Positions 42,367 to 51,475 of a stretch of 64,000 nucleotides of DNA are shown one piece after another. Under the pieces are notes generated by a model. That model ran no database searches, was not told where the DNA came from, and saw only the letters and a list, made by a program, of their open reading frames with translations. Origin of the DNA: FEN-1322 sp041663425 (lineage in GTDB: Bacteria > Omnitrophota > Gorgyraeia > 2-01-FULL-45-10); assembly GCA_041663425.1 (NCBI GenBank), contig JBAYMS010000001.1, forward strand, positions 35,536 to 99,535, in the 5' to 3' direction. The stretch's first letter is position 1. Each line of letters opens with the position of its first letter. A program made the translations under genes and the position numbers.

Positions 42367-42408
42367 GAACTATTTAAGTCTTAAATAGTTCTTAGGTTTT
42401 TATTTTTA
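42361..42408 (+). terminator. Intrinsic terminator between leader and PAS-kinase gene
   Basis: A perfect 17-bp stem (42361-42377 with 42381-42397), 3-nt loop GTC, and TTTTATTTTT. It lies only 13 nt before the kinase start codon, so it would act as an attenuator unless it is simply the end of carB transcription. Either way it separates carB from the kinase. Confidence 0.85.
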
Positions 42409-42420
42409 TAGGAGATTCAG

Positions 42421-44811
42421 GTGACCAGAAAAACACAAAAACAAAATGAAAGTCAGCTTGAGAAAATAGTTATAGAACGCACGCAGAAAATAATAGGGCT
42501 GCAAAAAAGGATCGAGTTTATCCTCGGTGCCACAAAAACCGGCCTTGATATAATCGATAAAAATTTTAACGTTGTATACATAGACCCTGAATGGAAAAAG
42601 GTTTACGGTGATCCGACCGGGAAAAAGTGCTACGAATACTTCATGGGCAGAGATAAAACGTGCCAAAGATGCGGCATTAAAAAAGCTTTTGCAACAAAAT
42701 TACCGGTTGTTACCGAGGAGGTTCTGGCTAGAGAGGGCAACAGAACTATACAGGTGACCACCATACCGTATAAAGACGAAAACGGAGAATGGCTCGTTGC
42801 CGAAGTGAACGCAGATATTACGGAGCATAAGAAAATTGAGCAGGCCCTGCGGGATAGTGAGCGGCAAATACGCGAGATAACCGACATGCTTCCCGTGGTG
42901 GTATATCAGTACCAGTTTATGCCAGACGGAACCCAGAAATTTATTTTTGTAAATAAAGCCACAAAAAATATTTTCGGTCTCAGACAAGATGAAATACTTA
43001 AAGATTTTTCAAAGGCCTGGAGCAAGATTTTGCCGGAAGACGCGCCGTTAGTTTTCGAATCTATCAAAAAGGCGGTGGAAGAGTTTAAGCCGTGGGCGCA
43101 TGATTTCAGGTTAAGAAAAAAGAACAGGAAAGTAGTATGGATCCAGGGCAGGTCTATTCCTAAAAAAATAGAGCCGGACGGCAGCGTTATATTTTACGGC
43201 ACACTTACAGACGTTACGGAACATAAAACCCAGGAAGTTCAGCTTGAAAAATACCGGCAACATCTTGAAAGCATTGTAAAGGAAAGGACAAAAAAGTTAG
43301 CGTTGTCCGAATCTTATTACCGGGAGCTTTTTAAATTTGCAAAAGAATCGGAAGAAAAATTTAAGGCTATATTTAGTAAGGCCAGGGACGGTTTTCTTTT
43401 AGCAGATCCCATAACCCGGCGGTTTTATATGGCCAATAAAACTATGTGCCAGATGCTGGGATACAGCGAAAAAGAGATGGTGCGTCTTGCCGTAGATAAT
43501 ATTCATCCGAAAGAAAATCTTTCTGATATTATTGAGAAATTTGAAGAACAAGCCCGCGGAGATATAAGTCTCATTACTAATGTGCCTGTGCAAAAGAAGA
43601 ACGGAGCAGTAATTTATGCCGACATAAATACTGCGCAGATTTTTTTGAAAGGGAAACGATATATTCTGGGAAGCTTCAGGGATATTACCGAACGCAGAAA
43701 GATAGAAGCAGCGCTTCAGATGTCGGAAGATAATTACAGGTCTATATTTGAAACAGCAAGCGATGCTATCCTTATAAGAGATATTCAGACGTATAAAACG
43801 ATCGATGCTAATAGGGCCGCATGCGAGATGTTCGGCTACTCAAAAGAAGATATGAAGAAGCTTTACATAAAACATTTTATGACGGATGAGACGGGTTATA
43901 CCTGGAAAGAAGCGGAAAATTTCTACAAACTTGCTGCAGATGGGGAGCCCCAGCTTTTTGAATGGCTAGGCATAGATAAAGCAGGCAGGTATTTCTGGGT
44001 GGAAGCGAATGTAAAACGCGCAGTGATAGGAGGTAAATACAGGATCATATCCATGCTCAGAGATATCACTGAGCGGAAGCGGCTGGTAACTATGAAAGAT
44101 AATTTTATGAACACAGTCTCCCATGAGCTAAGGACCCCGCTTGCAGCTATTAAAGAAGGCATTTCGATAGTTGTAGACGAGCTGGAAGGTGAGGTGGGGA
44201 GTGAAAATAAAAATATCTTAAACGTTGTGAAGAAGAACGTTGACAGGCTCAACAGGCTTATTGATGATGTCCTTGATTTTCAGAAGCTGGAATCTGGTAA
44301 AATGCCGTTCCGCCTGAAAAAACATAATATTAACGAGGTTGTCGAAGAGTGCTGTCAGGTGATGGGCGGCCTTGTGCGGGAAAAGAAACTCAGCCTTACT
44401 TTAGATCTTGATAAAAGCATTCCCAGCCTATCATTTGATAAAGACAAGATCCTGCAGGTGTTGCTGAACTTCATCAATAATGCCGTCAAATTTACGGAAC
44501 AGGGAAATATAACTATAGTGACGAGATCCGAAGGAAAATGGATAAAAGTTTGTGTGAGAGATACCGGGATAGGGATAAAGCCGGAAGATCTGCCAAGAAT
44601 GTTTAAAAAATTTGAGAGGATCGAATCTGCGACGGGACAAAATACCGGAGGGACCGGACTTGGGCTGCCTATATCTAAAGAGATAATAGAAAAACATGGC
44701 GGCAGGATATGGGTAGAGTCAAGATGGCAGGAGGGCTCGGAATTTTATTTCACGCTGCCGCTGAATAAAAAGAACGGGGTAAAAAATGCGGAAAAAAATA
44801 CTTATAGTTGA
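42421..44811 (+). CDS. Multi-PAS sensor histidine kinase
   Basis: A 796-aa cytoplasmic kinase with no membrane segment. It has four PAS/PAC units (each ending DITEHK, DVTEHK, DITERR, DITERK), one of them with a Cys pair KTCQRCGIKKAF, then HisKA (FMNTVSHELRTPLAAIKEG), HATPase_c (LNFINNAVKFTEQGNITIVT, DTGIGIKPEDLPRMF, GGTGLGLPISKEII). The number of PAS domains suggests integration of several redox or ligand cues. GTG start at 42421, preceded by TAGGAGATT. It overlaps the next receiver by 26 nt. Confidence 0.92.
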   Translation: MTRKTQKQNESQLEKIVIERTQKIIGLQKRIEFILGATKTGLDIIDKNFNVVYIDPEWKKVYGDPTGKKCYEYFMGRDKTCQRCGIKKAFATKLPVVTEEVLAREGNRTIQVTTIPYKDENGEWLVAEVNADITEHKKIEQALRDSERQIREITDMLPVVVYQYQFMPDGTQKFIFVNKATKNIFGLRQDEILKDFSKAWSKILPEDAPLVFESIKKAVEEFKPWAHDFRLRKKNRKVVWIQGRSIPKKIEPDGSVIFYGTLTDVTEHKTQEVQLEKYRQHLESIVKERTKKLALSESYYRELFKFAKESEEKFKAIFSKARDGFLLADPITRRFYMANKTMCQMLGYSEKEMVRLAVDNIHPKENLSDIIEKFEEQARGDISLITNVPVQKKNGAVIYADINTAQIFLKGKRYILGSFRDITERRKIEAALQMSEDNYRSIFETASDAILIRDIQTYKTIDANRAACEMFGYSKEDMKKLYIKHFMTDETGYTWKEAENFYKLAADGEPQLFEWLGIDKAGRYFWVEANVKRAVIGGKYRIISMLRDITERKRLVTMKDNFMNTVSHELRTPLAAIKEGISIVVDELEGEVGSENKNILNVVKKNVDRLNRLIDDVLDFQKLESGKMPFRLKKHNINEVVEECCQVMGGLVREKKLSLTLDLDKSIPSLSFDKDKILQVLLNFINNAVKFTEQGNITIVTRSEGKWIKVCVRDTGIGIKPEDLPRMFKKFERIESATGQNTGGTGLGLPISKEIIEKHGGRIWVESRWQEGSEFYFTLPLNKKNGVKNAEKNTYS

Positions 44812-45148
44812 AGACGAGAAAGATATATTATATCTTTCTGAAATAAGGCTGAAAAGATCCGGATACGATGTATTGGAGGCAACAAATACCAAAGGATTAA
44901 TGGAGCTTATCAGAAAGGAAAAGCCGGATCTGATATTGCTGGATCTGTTGCTGCCCGGAGAGAGAGGGGAAGAATTCTGTAAAAAGCTGAAAGCCGATCC
45001 GGAATTTAAAAAAATCCCGGTTATTTTGTTTACCGCGACTGCACAGCAGGTGCAGGAAAAGATAGAAATAACCGGAGCAGAAGACGGCATCCTGAAGCCG
45101 TTTGAACCCGAAATCTTGCTTAAAAAAATAAAAGCACTGATAAAATAA
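44786..45148 (+). CDS. Stand-alone response regulator receiver
   Basis: A 120-aa CheY-like protein (ILIVEDEKD, acceptor Asp in LILLDLLLPGERG, GILKPFEPE with the conserved Lys). It overlaps the multi-PAS kinase by 26 nt and is its likely partner; no output domain. Confidence 0.93.
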   Translation: MRKKILIVEDEKDILYLSEIRLKRSGYDVLEATNTKGLMELIRKEKPDLILLDLLLPGERGEEFCKKLKADPEFKKIPVILFTATAQQVQEKIEITGAEDGILKPFEPEILLKKIKALIK

Positions 45149-45201
45149 ATCATTATATAAATTTACCCGCCTTTAGGTGTAGAATAACTCCTGGTGTAAA
45201 T

Positions 45202-45230
45202 GGAACTTTTCCCCTGTTTCCATTGTCTAA
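45202..45230 (+). promoter_or_regulatory. ECF-sigma-type promoter (autoregulatory)
   Basis: GGAACTT (45202-45208), 16 bp, GTCTAA (45225-45230), the RpoE-type -35/-10 pair, 39 nt before the ECF sigma gene. ECF factors usually control their own operons. The same arrangement is found at 28338. Confidence 0.8.
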
Positions 45231-45269
45231 CTAGTAAGCAATCTAAAGCATTTGAAATAAAAGGCGCCC

Positions 45270-45824
45270 ATGCAGGATATATCGAAAGAGCTTATAATAG
45301 AAGCCGCCGAAGGCGATATGGAGTCTTTTGAGGCTATTTACAGGGCAACGTCAGCGTTTGTATATAATGTTGCCTATAGGGTGTCCAATAATGCGCAGGA
45401 CGCCGAAGAGGTTACGCAGGAGGTTTTTTTAAAAGTGCATAAGCAGATGAAATATTTCCGTATGCAGTCTTCCTTTAAGACGTGGGTTTACAGGATCACA
45501 GTAAATTGCGCCATAAATCACTCAAAAAAGATGTCGAAAGAAAAAGATAGGCGTGAAAAATATCAGAAATGCCTGAATCCGTGGGATATGGTAAGCGAAC
45601 CCAAGGCGAACGGAATTGACCATAAAGAAGCGGCGCATCTATTTCTACAGATCCTTAATCCCGATCAGAGGGTATGCGTGATACTGCGGAATCTTGAAGG
45701 GTTAAGCTATCAGCAGATCGCCGATACTTTAAAGATAAGTATAAATACTGTCCGGTCAAGACTGAACAGGGCCAGAGAAAAATTGATTAATACAAGGAAA
45801 GAGGTGATTAAAGATGAACTGTAA
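45270..45824 (+). CDS. ECF-subfamily RNA polymerase sigma factor
   Basis: A 184-aa protein with sigma region 2 (AFVYNVAYRVSNNAQDAEEV, then TQEVFLKVHKQMKYFRMQSS, FKTWVYRITVNCAINHSKK) and region 4 (RVCVILRNLEGLSYQQIADT, LKISINTVRSRLNRAREKL). It lacks region 3, as all ECF factors do. Followed at 45814 by a zinc anti-sigma factor with a 10-nt overlap. Preceded by an RpoE-type promoter, so it is probably autoregulated and controls envelope genes. Confidence 0.95.
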   Translation: MQDISKELIIEAAEGDMESFEAIYRATSAFVYNVAYRVSNNAQDAEEVTQEVFLKVHKQMKYFRMQSSFKTWVYRITVNCAINHSKKMSKEKDRREKYQKCLNPWDMVSEPKANGIDHKEAAHLFLQILNPDQRVCVILRNLEGLSYQQIADTLKISINTVRSRLNRAREKLINTRKEVIKDEL

Positions 45825-46299
45825 AAAGATCAGGCAAGTAATACTTACAGATTATCTGGACGGTGAGATGGACGCAAAAGGGAAATCCCTCATAGATGAA
45901 CATATGGCTAAATGCCCTGTCTGCAAAAGTTTTTATCTAAATGTAAAAAAAGCTTCCGAAGAAGTTTTCCTCAACGCAAAATGCGCTAATCCTCCCGAGT
46001 ATGTCTGGAGGAGGATAAAAGAGGGCATATTGTCCGAAAGAGAGAAAAAGAAAAGCTTTGTGCCGGATATTTTATCGGGACTGAAATCCATTTTATATAT
46101 ACCAAAACCGGCATTTGCTATCGCAAGTGTCCTGATATTGGTCATTGCCATAGGAACCATGGCTCATTTCAGATCCGGCTATAATAGGGCAGCGGCGGAA
46201 CAGCTTGACTACTTTAATTACCTGACAGTTTCATCGGCAGACGCATCAGCTAACAACAGCACAGGGCTCGGAACTACGATCGAAAAATATTTTATGTAA
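45814..46299 (+). CDS. Anti-sigma factor, zinc-binding (ZAS) type
   Basis: A 161-aa protein with Cys3, then His30-x3-Cys34-x2-Cys37 (DEHMAKCPVCKSF), the ZAS zinc site. A membrane helix follows (AFAIASVLILVIAIGTMAHF) and then a short periplasmic tail. It should hold the ECF factor inactive until an envelope signal is sensed. Confidence 0.9.
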   Translation: MNCKKIRQVILTDYLDGEMDAKGKSLIDEHMAKCPVCKSFYLNVKKASEEVFLNAKCANPPEYVWRRIKEGILSEREKKKSFVPDILSGLKSILYIPKPAFAIASVLILVIAIGTMAHFRSGYNRAAAEQLDYFNYLTVSSADASANNSTGLGTTIEKYFM

Positions 46300-46310
46300 A
46301 AGGAGGCGTT

Positions 46311-46769
46311 ATGAAAAAAAGTATAATAGCAGCAATATTCGTTTTTATGGCATTAGCTTTGTCTTCCCCGGATATTTATGCATATCATCCGGGAGATGAC
46401 GGGCCGGATGGAAAAGATTTTATGGATAAGAAAGGCCCTCCGCGGGAAGATATATTTAAAGACCTTAACCTCACAGCGGAACAGAAGAGGATGCTGGATG
46501 AGAATAAGAATAAACATAAAGAAGAGATGAAGTCGGCATTTGATGCGATGCGGTCAAAAGAAGATCTTTTACGGAACGAGCTCCAGAAGCAGAATATGGA
46601 CGTAAATAAGGTTACGCAGATAAACAATGAACTTAAACAGATGCATGCCGATATGCAGGACCGTAGGCTTGCGGGTATATTAGAGGTGAGAAGGATATTA
46701 TCTCCGGACCAGTTTAAAAAATTTACGGAAAAAATGGAAAAAAGAGCAGAGCAAAGGCACAAGAAATAA
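46311..46769 (+). CDS. Spy/CpxP/ZraP-like periplasmic protein
   Basis: A 152-aa secreted protein (signal peptide KSIIAAIFVFMALALSSPDI) with LNLTAEQKRMLDENKNKHKE, RRILSPDQFKKFTEKMEKR, and a charged helical middle: the paired LTxxQ pattern of the family. It follows the anti-sigma gene by 11 nt. In known systems this family buffers misfolded proteins or binds zinc, and helps control ECF/Cpx-type responses. Confidence 0.8.
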   Translation: MKKSIIAAIFVFMALALSSPDIYAYHPGDDGPDGKDFMDKKGPPREDIFKDLNLTAEQKRMLDENKNKHKEEMKSAFDAMRSKEDLLRNELQKQNMDVNKVTQINNELKQMHADMQDRRLAGILEVRRILSPDQFKKFTEKMEKRAEQRHKK

Positions 46770-48098
46770 ATGATTAAACGATATATTAAAGTTGCGGTAA
46801 CCGCGTTTATATATGTTCTGTTTTCGACGACTGTGGCTCTGGCAGAAGAGCCGCAGATATCATGGGATGATTGCGTCCGGGAGGCTAAACGACAGCATCC
46901 GGACCTTGTTTCTGCTTTTGAGAAGATCAAGCAGGCTAAGGCGTCAAAAGAGATAACGCGCAGTGCTGTCCTGCCGCAGATAACAGGCACTGCCGCTGAG
47001 AATACATCAAATGGAGTGGGCGTCACATCGTCAGGTTCTTCGGGGCAGGGAGTGACTTCACTTCAGGGCGGCGGCGAATCGGCATCGAGCACCCGATATG
47101 AATACGGGGCGGATCTGCAGCAATTGCTGTTTGACGGTTTTAAGACATCGTATACGCTCTCTTCCAACCAAAGGAGCATCGAAGCCTCCCGTTATAACTA
47201 CGATGTGACTTCATCTAATATAAGGCTGCAGCTGCGGACGGCTTATTCCAATCTATTGGCAGCGCAGGAACTCGTTAAAGTTACCGAGGAAATAGAGGGA
47301 AGGCGAAAGCAAAATTTAGAACTTGTCAGATTGCGTTATGAGGGCGGCAGGGAACACAGAGGATCTTTACTTACCTCGGAAGCCGATCTTGCGCAGGCAG
47401 TGTATGACGTGAATCAGGCTAAGAGAAATGTATATTTGGCGCAGCGGCAGCTTATGAAAGAGTTGGGCGCGAGAAAGTTCGTCCCTTTTACTGCTATGGG
47501 TGCCCTTGAAGTAAGAGAAGCTGAACACGTGCGTCCCGATTTCGAAAAGCTTTCAGACACCACCCCGCTTTTACGGCAGCTTATAGAAAAGAAAGAAGCG
47601 GCTAAATTTGATCTGAAATCCGCTAAAGCCGGATTTTTCCCTCAGATTTATTTGACGGCGGGAGAGAGTAATTCTAATACAGACGCGTTTCCGGATCAAA
47701 ACCAGTGGTCTTTAGGCACAAGCCTGTCCCTTCCTATATTTGACGGAGGCAATACTATAGCTACTGTTCAGAAAGCAAAAGCGACGCTGGGTCAGGCGGA
47801 AGCCGATGAGCGCAGCGGCAGAGACGGCGTAATTTATACCTTATCCAATACATGGACTCAGCTGCAGAATAATATTGAAAATACGACGGTGCAGGCAAAA
47901 GTGCTTGAGGCCGCGGAAGTGCGTGCAAGAATAGCCGAGGCAGAATATTCCATAGGGCTTCTTATATATGATAACTGGATAATAATAGAAAACGCGCTAG
48001 TCGCGGCAAAAAAGGTTTTTGTTAACGCTAAATTAAACGCTATGATAGCGGAAGCTAACTGGGTTCAGGCAAAAGGAGGAACGCTCGATTATGATTAA
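46770..48098 (+). CDS. TolC-family outer-membrane efflux protein
   Basis: A 442-aa protein with a signal peptide and repeated TolC-type coiled-coil segments (SWDDCVREAKRQHPDLVSAF, later QLRTAYSNLLAAQELVKVTE and LRYEGGREHRGSLLTSEADL; second half DQNQWSLGTSLSLPIFDGGN). Forms a trimeric outer-membrane channel. It begins directly after the Spy-like gene and overlaps the MFP gene by 8 nt. Confidence 0.9.
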   Translation: MIKRYIKVAVTAFIYVLFSTTVALAEEPQISWDDCVREAKRQHPDLVSAFEKIKQAKASKEITRSAVLPQITGTAAENTSNGVGVTSSGSSGQGVTSLQGGGESASSTRYEYGADLQQLLFDGFKTSYTLSSNQRSIEASRYNYDVTSSNIRLQLRTAYSNLLAAQELVKVTEEIEGRRKQNLELVRLRYEGGREHRGSLLTSEADLAQAVYDVNQAKRNVYLAQRQLMKELGARKFVPFTAMGALEVREAEHVRPDFEKLSDTTPLLRQLIEKKEAAKFDLKSAKAGFFPQIYLTAGESNSNTDAFPDQNQWSLGTSLSLPIFDGGNTIATVQKAKATLGQAEADERSGRDGVIYTLSNTWTQLQNNIENTTVQAKVLEAAEVRARIAEAEYSIGLLIYDNWIIIENALVAAKKVFVNAKLNAMIAEANWVQAKGGTLDYD

Positions 48099-49071
48099 GC
48101 GTAAGCTGCTCATGTATTTACTAATATTTATAACTATTGCCGCGGCAATAGTTATTTTTGGTAAGGCAAAACATAAGACATCAAATGAAACCACACAAGA
48201 AATTAATCCTGTTATAGGAAATATACAGACCTCTATAACTGCCACCGCAACAGTCCAGCCTCAAAATAGACTGGAGTTAAAACCGCCTATAAATGGAAGG
48301 CTGGAGAAAATTTTAGTTAACGAAGGTGATATAGTTAAAGAAGGACAGACCTTAGCATGGATGAGCTCTACCGAAAGAGCGGCATTATTGGACGCTGCGG
48401 AAGCAAAGGGAGAGGAATCTGTTAAATATTGGGAGGAAGTATATAAGGCTGCGCCGCTGATTTCACCCATAAATGGTGAAGTAATAGTCAGTAAAGATTA
48501 TCCTGGGCAGACAATAACATCTTCGGACGTAGTGCTGGTTTTGTCGGATCACCTTATCGTGCAGGCTCAGATAGATGAGACAGATATAGGTAAGGTTAAG
48601 ATCGGACAAAGAGCCGCAATAGCTTTAGATGCCTATCCTAAAATAAAGATACAAGGCACAGTTAATCATATTTATTATGAGTCAGAAACCGTAAATAACG
48701 TTGTCATTTATCATGCTGATATTTTACCGGAGAATGTACCGGATGTTTTTCGGTCGGGCATGAGCGCTACGGTGGATATAATAGATAAAGAGAAGGAAAA
48801 TATTTTATTGCTTCCGGCAGATGCGGTCCAGCGCGAGGCCGGAGGAGAGGCCTATGTCCTGATAAAGAACGGGACCGGGAAGACGCCTGAAAAGCGAATC
48901 GTGGAAACGGGTATTTCCGACGACAAAAATATAGAAATAATTTCAGGTTTGACGGAAAACGATAAAGTGCTGATAATAACGAAGAAATATAAAATCGCTA
49001 AAACTGCCAATGCTGGAACCAATCCATTTATGCCAGCCAGAAAAAAAGACGTTAAAAACGTGAATAAATAA
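48091..49071 (+). CDS. Periplasmic membrane fusion protein (HlyD/MacA family)
   Basis: A 326-aa adaptor with an N-terminal membrane anchor (LLMYLLIFITIAAAIVIFG), a lipoyl half-motif LEKILVNEGDIVKEGQTLAW and its partner APLISPINGEVIVSKDYPGQ, and a beta-barrel domain (VQAQIDETDIGKVKIGQRAA). It lacks a long coiled-coil hairpin, so it is a short-hairpin type. Connects MacB-like protein to the TolC channel. Its last A is shared with the next ATG. Confidence 0.9.
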   Translation: MIKRKLLMYLLIFITIAAAIVIFGKAKHKTSNETTQEINPVIGNIQTSITATATVQPQNRLELKPPINGRLEKILVNEGDIVKEGQTLAWMSSTERAALLDAAEAKGEESVKYWEEVYKAAPLISPINGEVIVSKDYPGQTITSSDVVLVLSDHLIVQAQIDETDIGKVKIGQRAAIALDAYPKIKIQGTVNHIYYESETVNNVVIYHADILPENVPDVFRSGMSATVDIIDKEKENILLLPADAVQREAGGEAYVLIKNGTGKTPEKRIVETGISDDKNIEIISGLTENDKVLIITKKYKIAKTANAGTNPFMPARKKDVKNVNK

Positions 49072-51044
49072 TGAGTCTGATAGAGCTAAAAAATATAAAA
49101 AAAACCTATGCTACCGGAGAAGCAGCTGTGGCGGCTCTGCAGGGCGTGTCTGTGTCTATAGGTCAGGGGGAGTTTGTCGCTATTATGGGGCCTTCAGGCT
49201 CCGGGAAGTCCACGCTCCTGCATCTACTGGGGTTTTTGGACAGGCCCGATTCCGGAGAATATATTTTATGCGGTAAAAATATAACCGGGCTTAGCGATAA
49301 TCAACTTGCGCTTCTGCGAAATCATCTTATGGGATTTGTTTTTCAGCAGTTTCACTTATTACCGCGGATAACATCGCTCGAAAATGCTGAGCTCCCTTTG
49401 ATATACGCCGGCAAACGCCATATGAAGGACAAGGCCATGCAGAGGATAACCGAAGTGGGCCTTGCCAAAAGAGCGCTTCATAAACCCAATGAACTTTCAG
49501 GAGGCGAGCAGCAGCGCATAGCTATAGCCAGGGCCCTTGTAAACGATCCTCTTATAATTTTTGCCGATGAACCTACCGGCAATCTTGATACAAAGAGCCA
49601 GAATGAAATAATGGCGCTCATAACAGAGCTTAATAAGACAGGCAAGACAGTCGTTATGGTTACCCATGAAGAAGAGGTGGCTGAATACGCGAAAAGAATT
49701 ATTCGTATGCGAGACGGTAAAATTGTTTCTGATGAAAAAAAAGATAAAAAAACAGAGGCTGTGGAAATAACGTCTGTGGCCATATCGATAGATAGTATAA
49801 CATCCGAATCTCAGTCTGAAGCAAAGCGGGCCGAATTCGTAGATCATTTAAGACAGGCTTTCTTTTCCATAATATCACATAAAATGCGATCGCTTCTCTC
49901 TATGCTGGGTATATTGATAGGTGTGGCCGCTGTTATAGCGATGCTTGCCCTGGGAACGGGTGCCCAGGCTTCGATCCAAAAACAGTTATCGTCTTTAGGT
50001 TCCAATCTTCTTATGATACGTCCGGGGTCGCCGCGTTTGCACGGCATATCTTTAGGTGTTGGAACTGTTACGCGATTTACCTTTCAAGATGTTGACGCCA
50101 TTGCTAAATTACCAGGCGTAAAAGCCATTTCGCCCAGTGTAACCGATAGCTGCCAGCTGGTATATAGTAACAAAAACTGGAATACGCAGGTCCAGGGCAC
50201 GGGCGTAAACTACCCTGATATGCACGCTTCTGTCCCGACGGTCGGAAGGTTTTTTAGAGAAGACGAGATCCGTACGCGGGCAAGAGTTGCCCTGATAGGG
50301 AATACGGTATTAAAGAATCTTTTCGGAGAGACCAATCCGCTTAACCAGGATATAAAAATAAAACGTATTCCGTTCAAAATAATAGGCATTGTGCCGGAAA
50401 AGGGGACTGCCGGATGGAGAGATCAGGATGATGTAGTTATAATACCTATTACTACCGCTATGTATCGGCTTTCCGGTAAACAATATATAGATTCGATAGA
50501 TGTAGAAGTCAGTGATATATCTTTGATGGACGATGTTCAGGCGTCAATATCGGAACTTTTAATAAAACGCCATCGCATACCTGCCAATAAGGCCGAAGAC
50601 GCTTTTGAAATAAGGAATATGACAGATCTTAAGCAGACCATCGAAACTACCACAAAAACCATGTCTCTATTGTTAGGCGCTATCGCCGCGATATCGCTTC
50701 TTGTAGGAGGGATAGGTATTATGAACATAATGCTCGTCTCGGTAACTGAGCGGACAAGAGAAATAGGCCTGAGAAAAGCGATAGGCGCTAGAGATGCCGA
50801 TATAATGGGCCAGTTTCTTATAGAAGCAGTTACGATGACATTTGCCGGAGGTATTGCGGGTGTGGCGATCGGAGCATTAATAGCTTTTATCCTTTCTATT
50901 ATTGCAGGTTGGGCCATAATAATTTCTTTATTTTCTGTCCTTTTGGCCACCATCTTCTCTGTATGCGTAGGACTGATATTCGGTCTGTGGCCCGCCAGGC
51001 AGGCCGCTAAGCTTAACCCCATCGAAGCCCTGAGATATGAATAA
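49071..51044 (+). CDS. MacB-type ABC transporter (ATPase fused to permease)
   Basis: A 657-aa protein. ATPase with Walker A GPSGSGKST (residues 40-48), signature LSGGEQQRIAIARAL, Walker B LIIFADEPTGNLD, and the LolD/MacB-type FVFQQFHLLPRITSLENAEL. A linker leads to the MacB_PCD/FtsX permease (four helices; KAIGARDADIMGQFLIEAVT and LWPARQAAKLNPIEALRYE at the end). MacB-type exporters move peptides, lipoproteins or drugs across the envelope. With ECF control and a Spy-like protein this looks like an envelope-stress efflux system. Confidence 0.95.
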   Translation: MSLIELKNIKKTYATGEAAVAALQGVSVSIGQGEFVAIMGPSGSGKSTLLHLLGFLDRPDSGEYILCGKNITGLSDNQLALLRNHLMGFVFQQFHLLPRITSLENAELPLIYAGKRHMKDKAMQRITEVGLAKRALHKPNELSGGEQQRIAIARALVNDPLIIFADEPTGNLDTKSQNEIMALITELNKTGKTVVMVTHEEEVAEYAKRIIRMRDGKIVSDEKKDKKTEAVEITSVAISIDSITSESQSEAKRAEFVDHLRQAFFSIISHKMRSLLSMLGILIGVAAVIAMLALGTGAQASIQKQLSSLGSNLLMIRPGSPRLHGISLGVGTVTRFTFQDVDAIAKLPGVKAISPSVTDSCQLVYSNKNWNTQVQGTGVNYPDMHASVPTVGRFFREDEIRTRARVALIGNTVLKNLFGETNPLNQDIKIKRIPFKIIGIVPEKGTAGWRDQDDVVIIPITTAMYRLSGKQYIDSIDVEVSDISLMDDVQASISELLIKRHRIPANKAEDAFEIRNMTDLKQTIETTTKTMSLLLGAIAAISLLVGGIGIMNIMLVSVTERTREIGLRKAIGARDADIMGQFLIEAVTMTFAGGIAGVAIGALIAFILSIIAGWAIIISLFSVLLATIFSVCVGLIFGLWPARQAAKLNPIEALRYE

Positions 51045-51123
51045 TATTAAAATACGCAGATATTGTTGCCACCGCACATTTCATAGTATATACTTTCTAA
51101 ATAGAAAGAAGAAAGGGGGAAGC

Positions 51124-51372
51124 ATGAGTAAATATTTTATAGTTGTTATAGCAGTATTGGCTCTCATTGCTTTGTCTGTACCGGCAAGCGCGGAGACTGT
51201 TTTTAATGAGGCGAGCAAATGTATTATGGATTGGGGCAAGGGTTGTAAGCCATGCAGTAAAAGCGCACCTGCACAGCCAGCAGCAACTAAACCGGCATGC
51301 ATGACAGATTCGCTGGGCAATAAAGTTCCATGCTGCACCGATAATTCTGGAAAGACGAAACTGGGCACGTAA
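51124..51372 (+). CDS. Small secreted cysteine-rich protein
   Basis: An 82-aa protein. Signal peptide MSKYFIVVIAVLALIALSVP ending ASA, then cysteines in KCIMDWGKGCKPCSKS, KPACMTDS and PCCTDNSG. Six to seven cysteines in about 50 mature residues suggest disulfides or metal binding. Good AAAGGGGG ribosome site before ATG 51124; the frame is open upstream to 51037 without support. Family unknown. Confidence 0.6.
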   Translation: MSKYFIVVIAVLALIALSVPASAETVFNEASKCIMDWGKGCKPCSKSAPAQPAATKPACMTDSLGNKVPCCTDNSGKTKLGT

Positions 51373-51392
51373 AAATAGTTTCATTAAAAATC

Positions 51393-51434
51393 CGGGGGCA
51401 GGTTTACTTTTAAAAAGTAACCGCCCCCGTTTTG
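51393..51434 (+). terminator. Intrinsic terminator
   Basis: CGGGGGC-A-GGTTTACTTTT pairs with AAAAGTAACCGCCCCCG, followed by TTTTGTTCTT. Confidence 0.88.
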
Positions 51435-51475
51435 TTCTTGGACAATTATAAAATAAGAGTATATAATAATAATAT

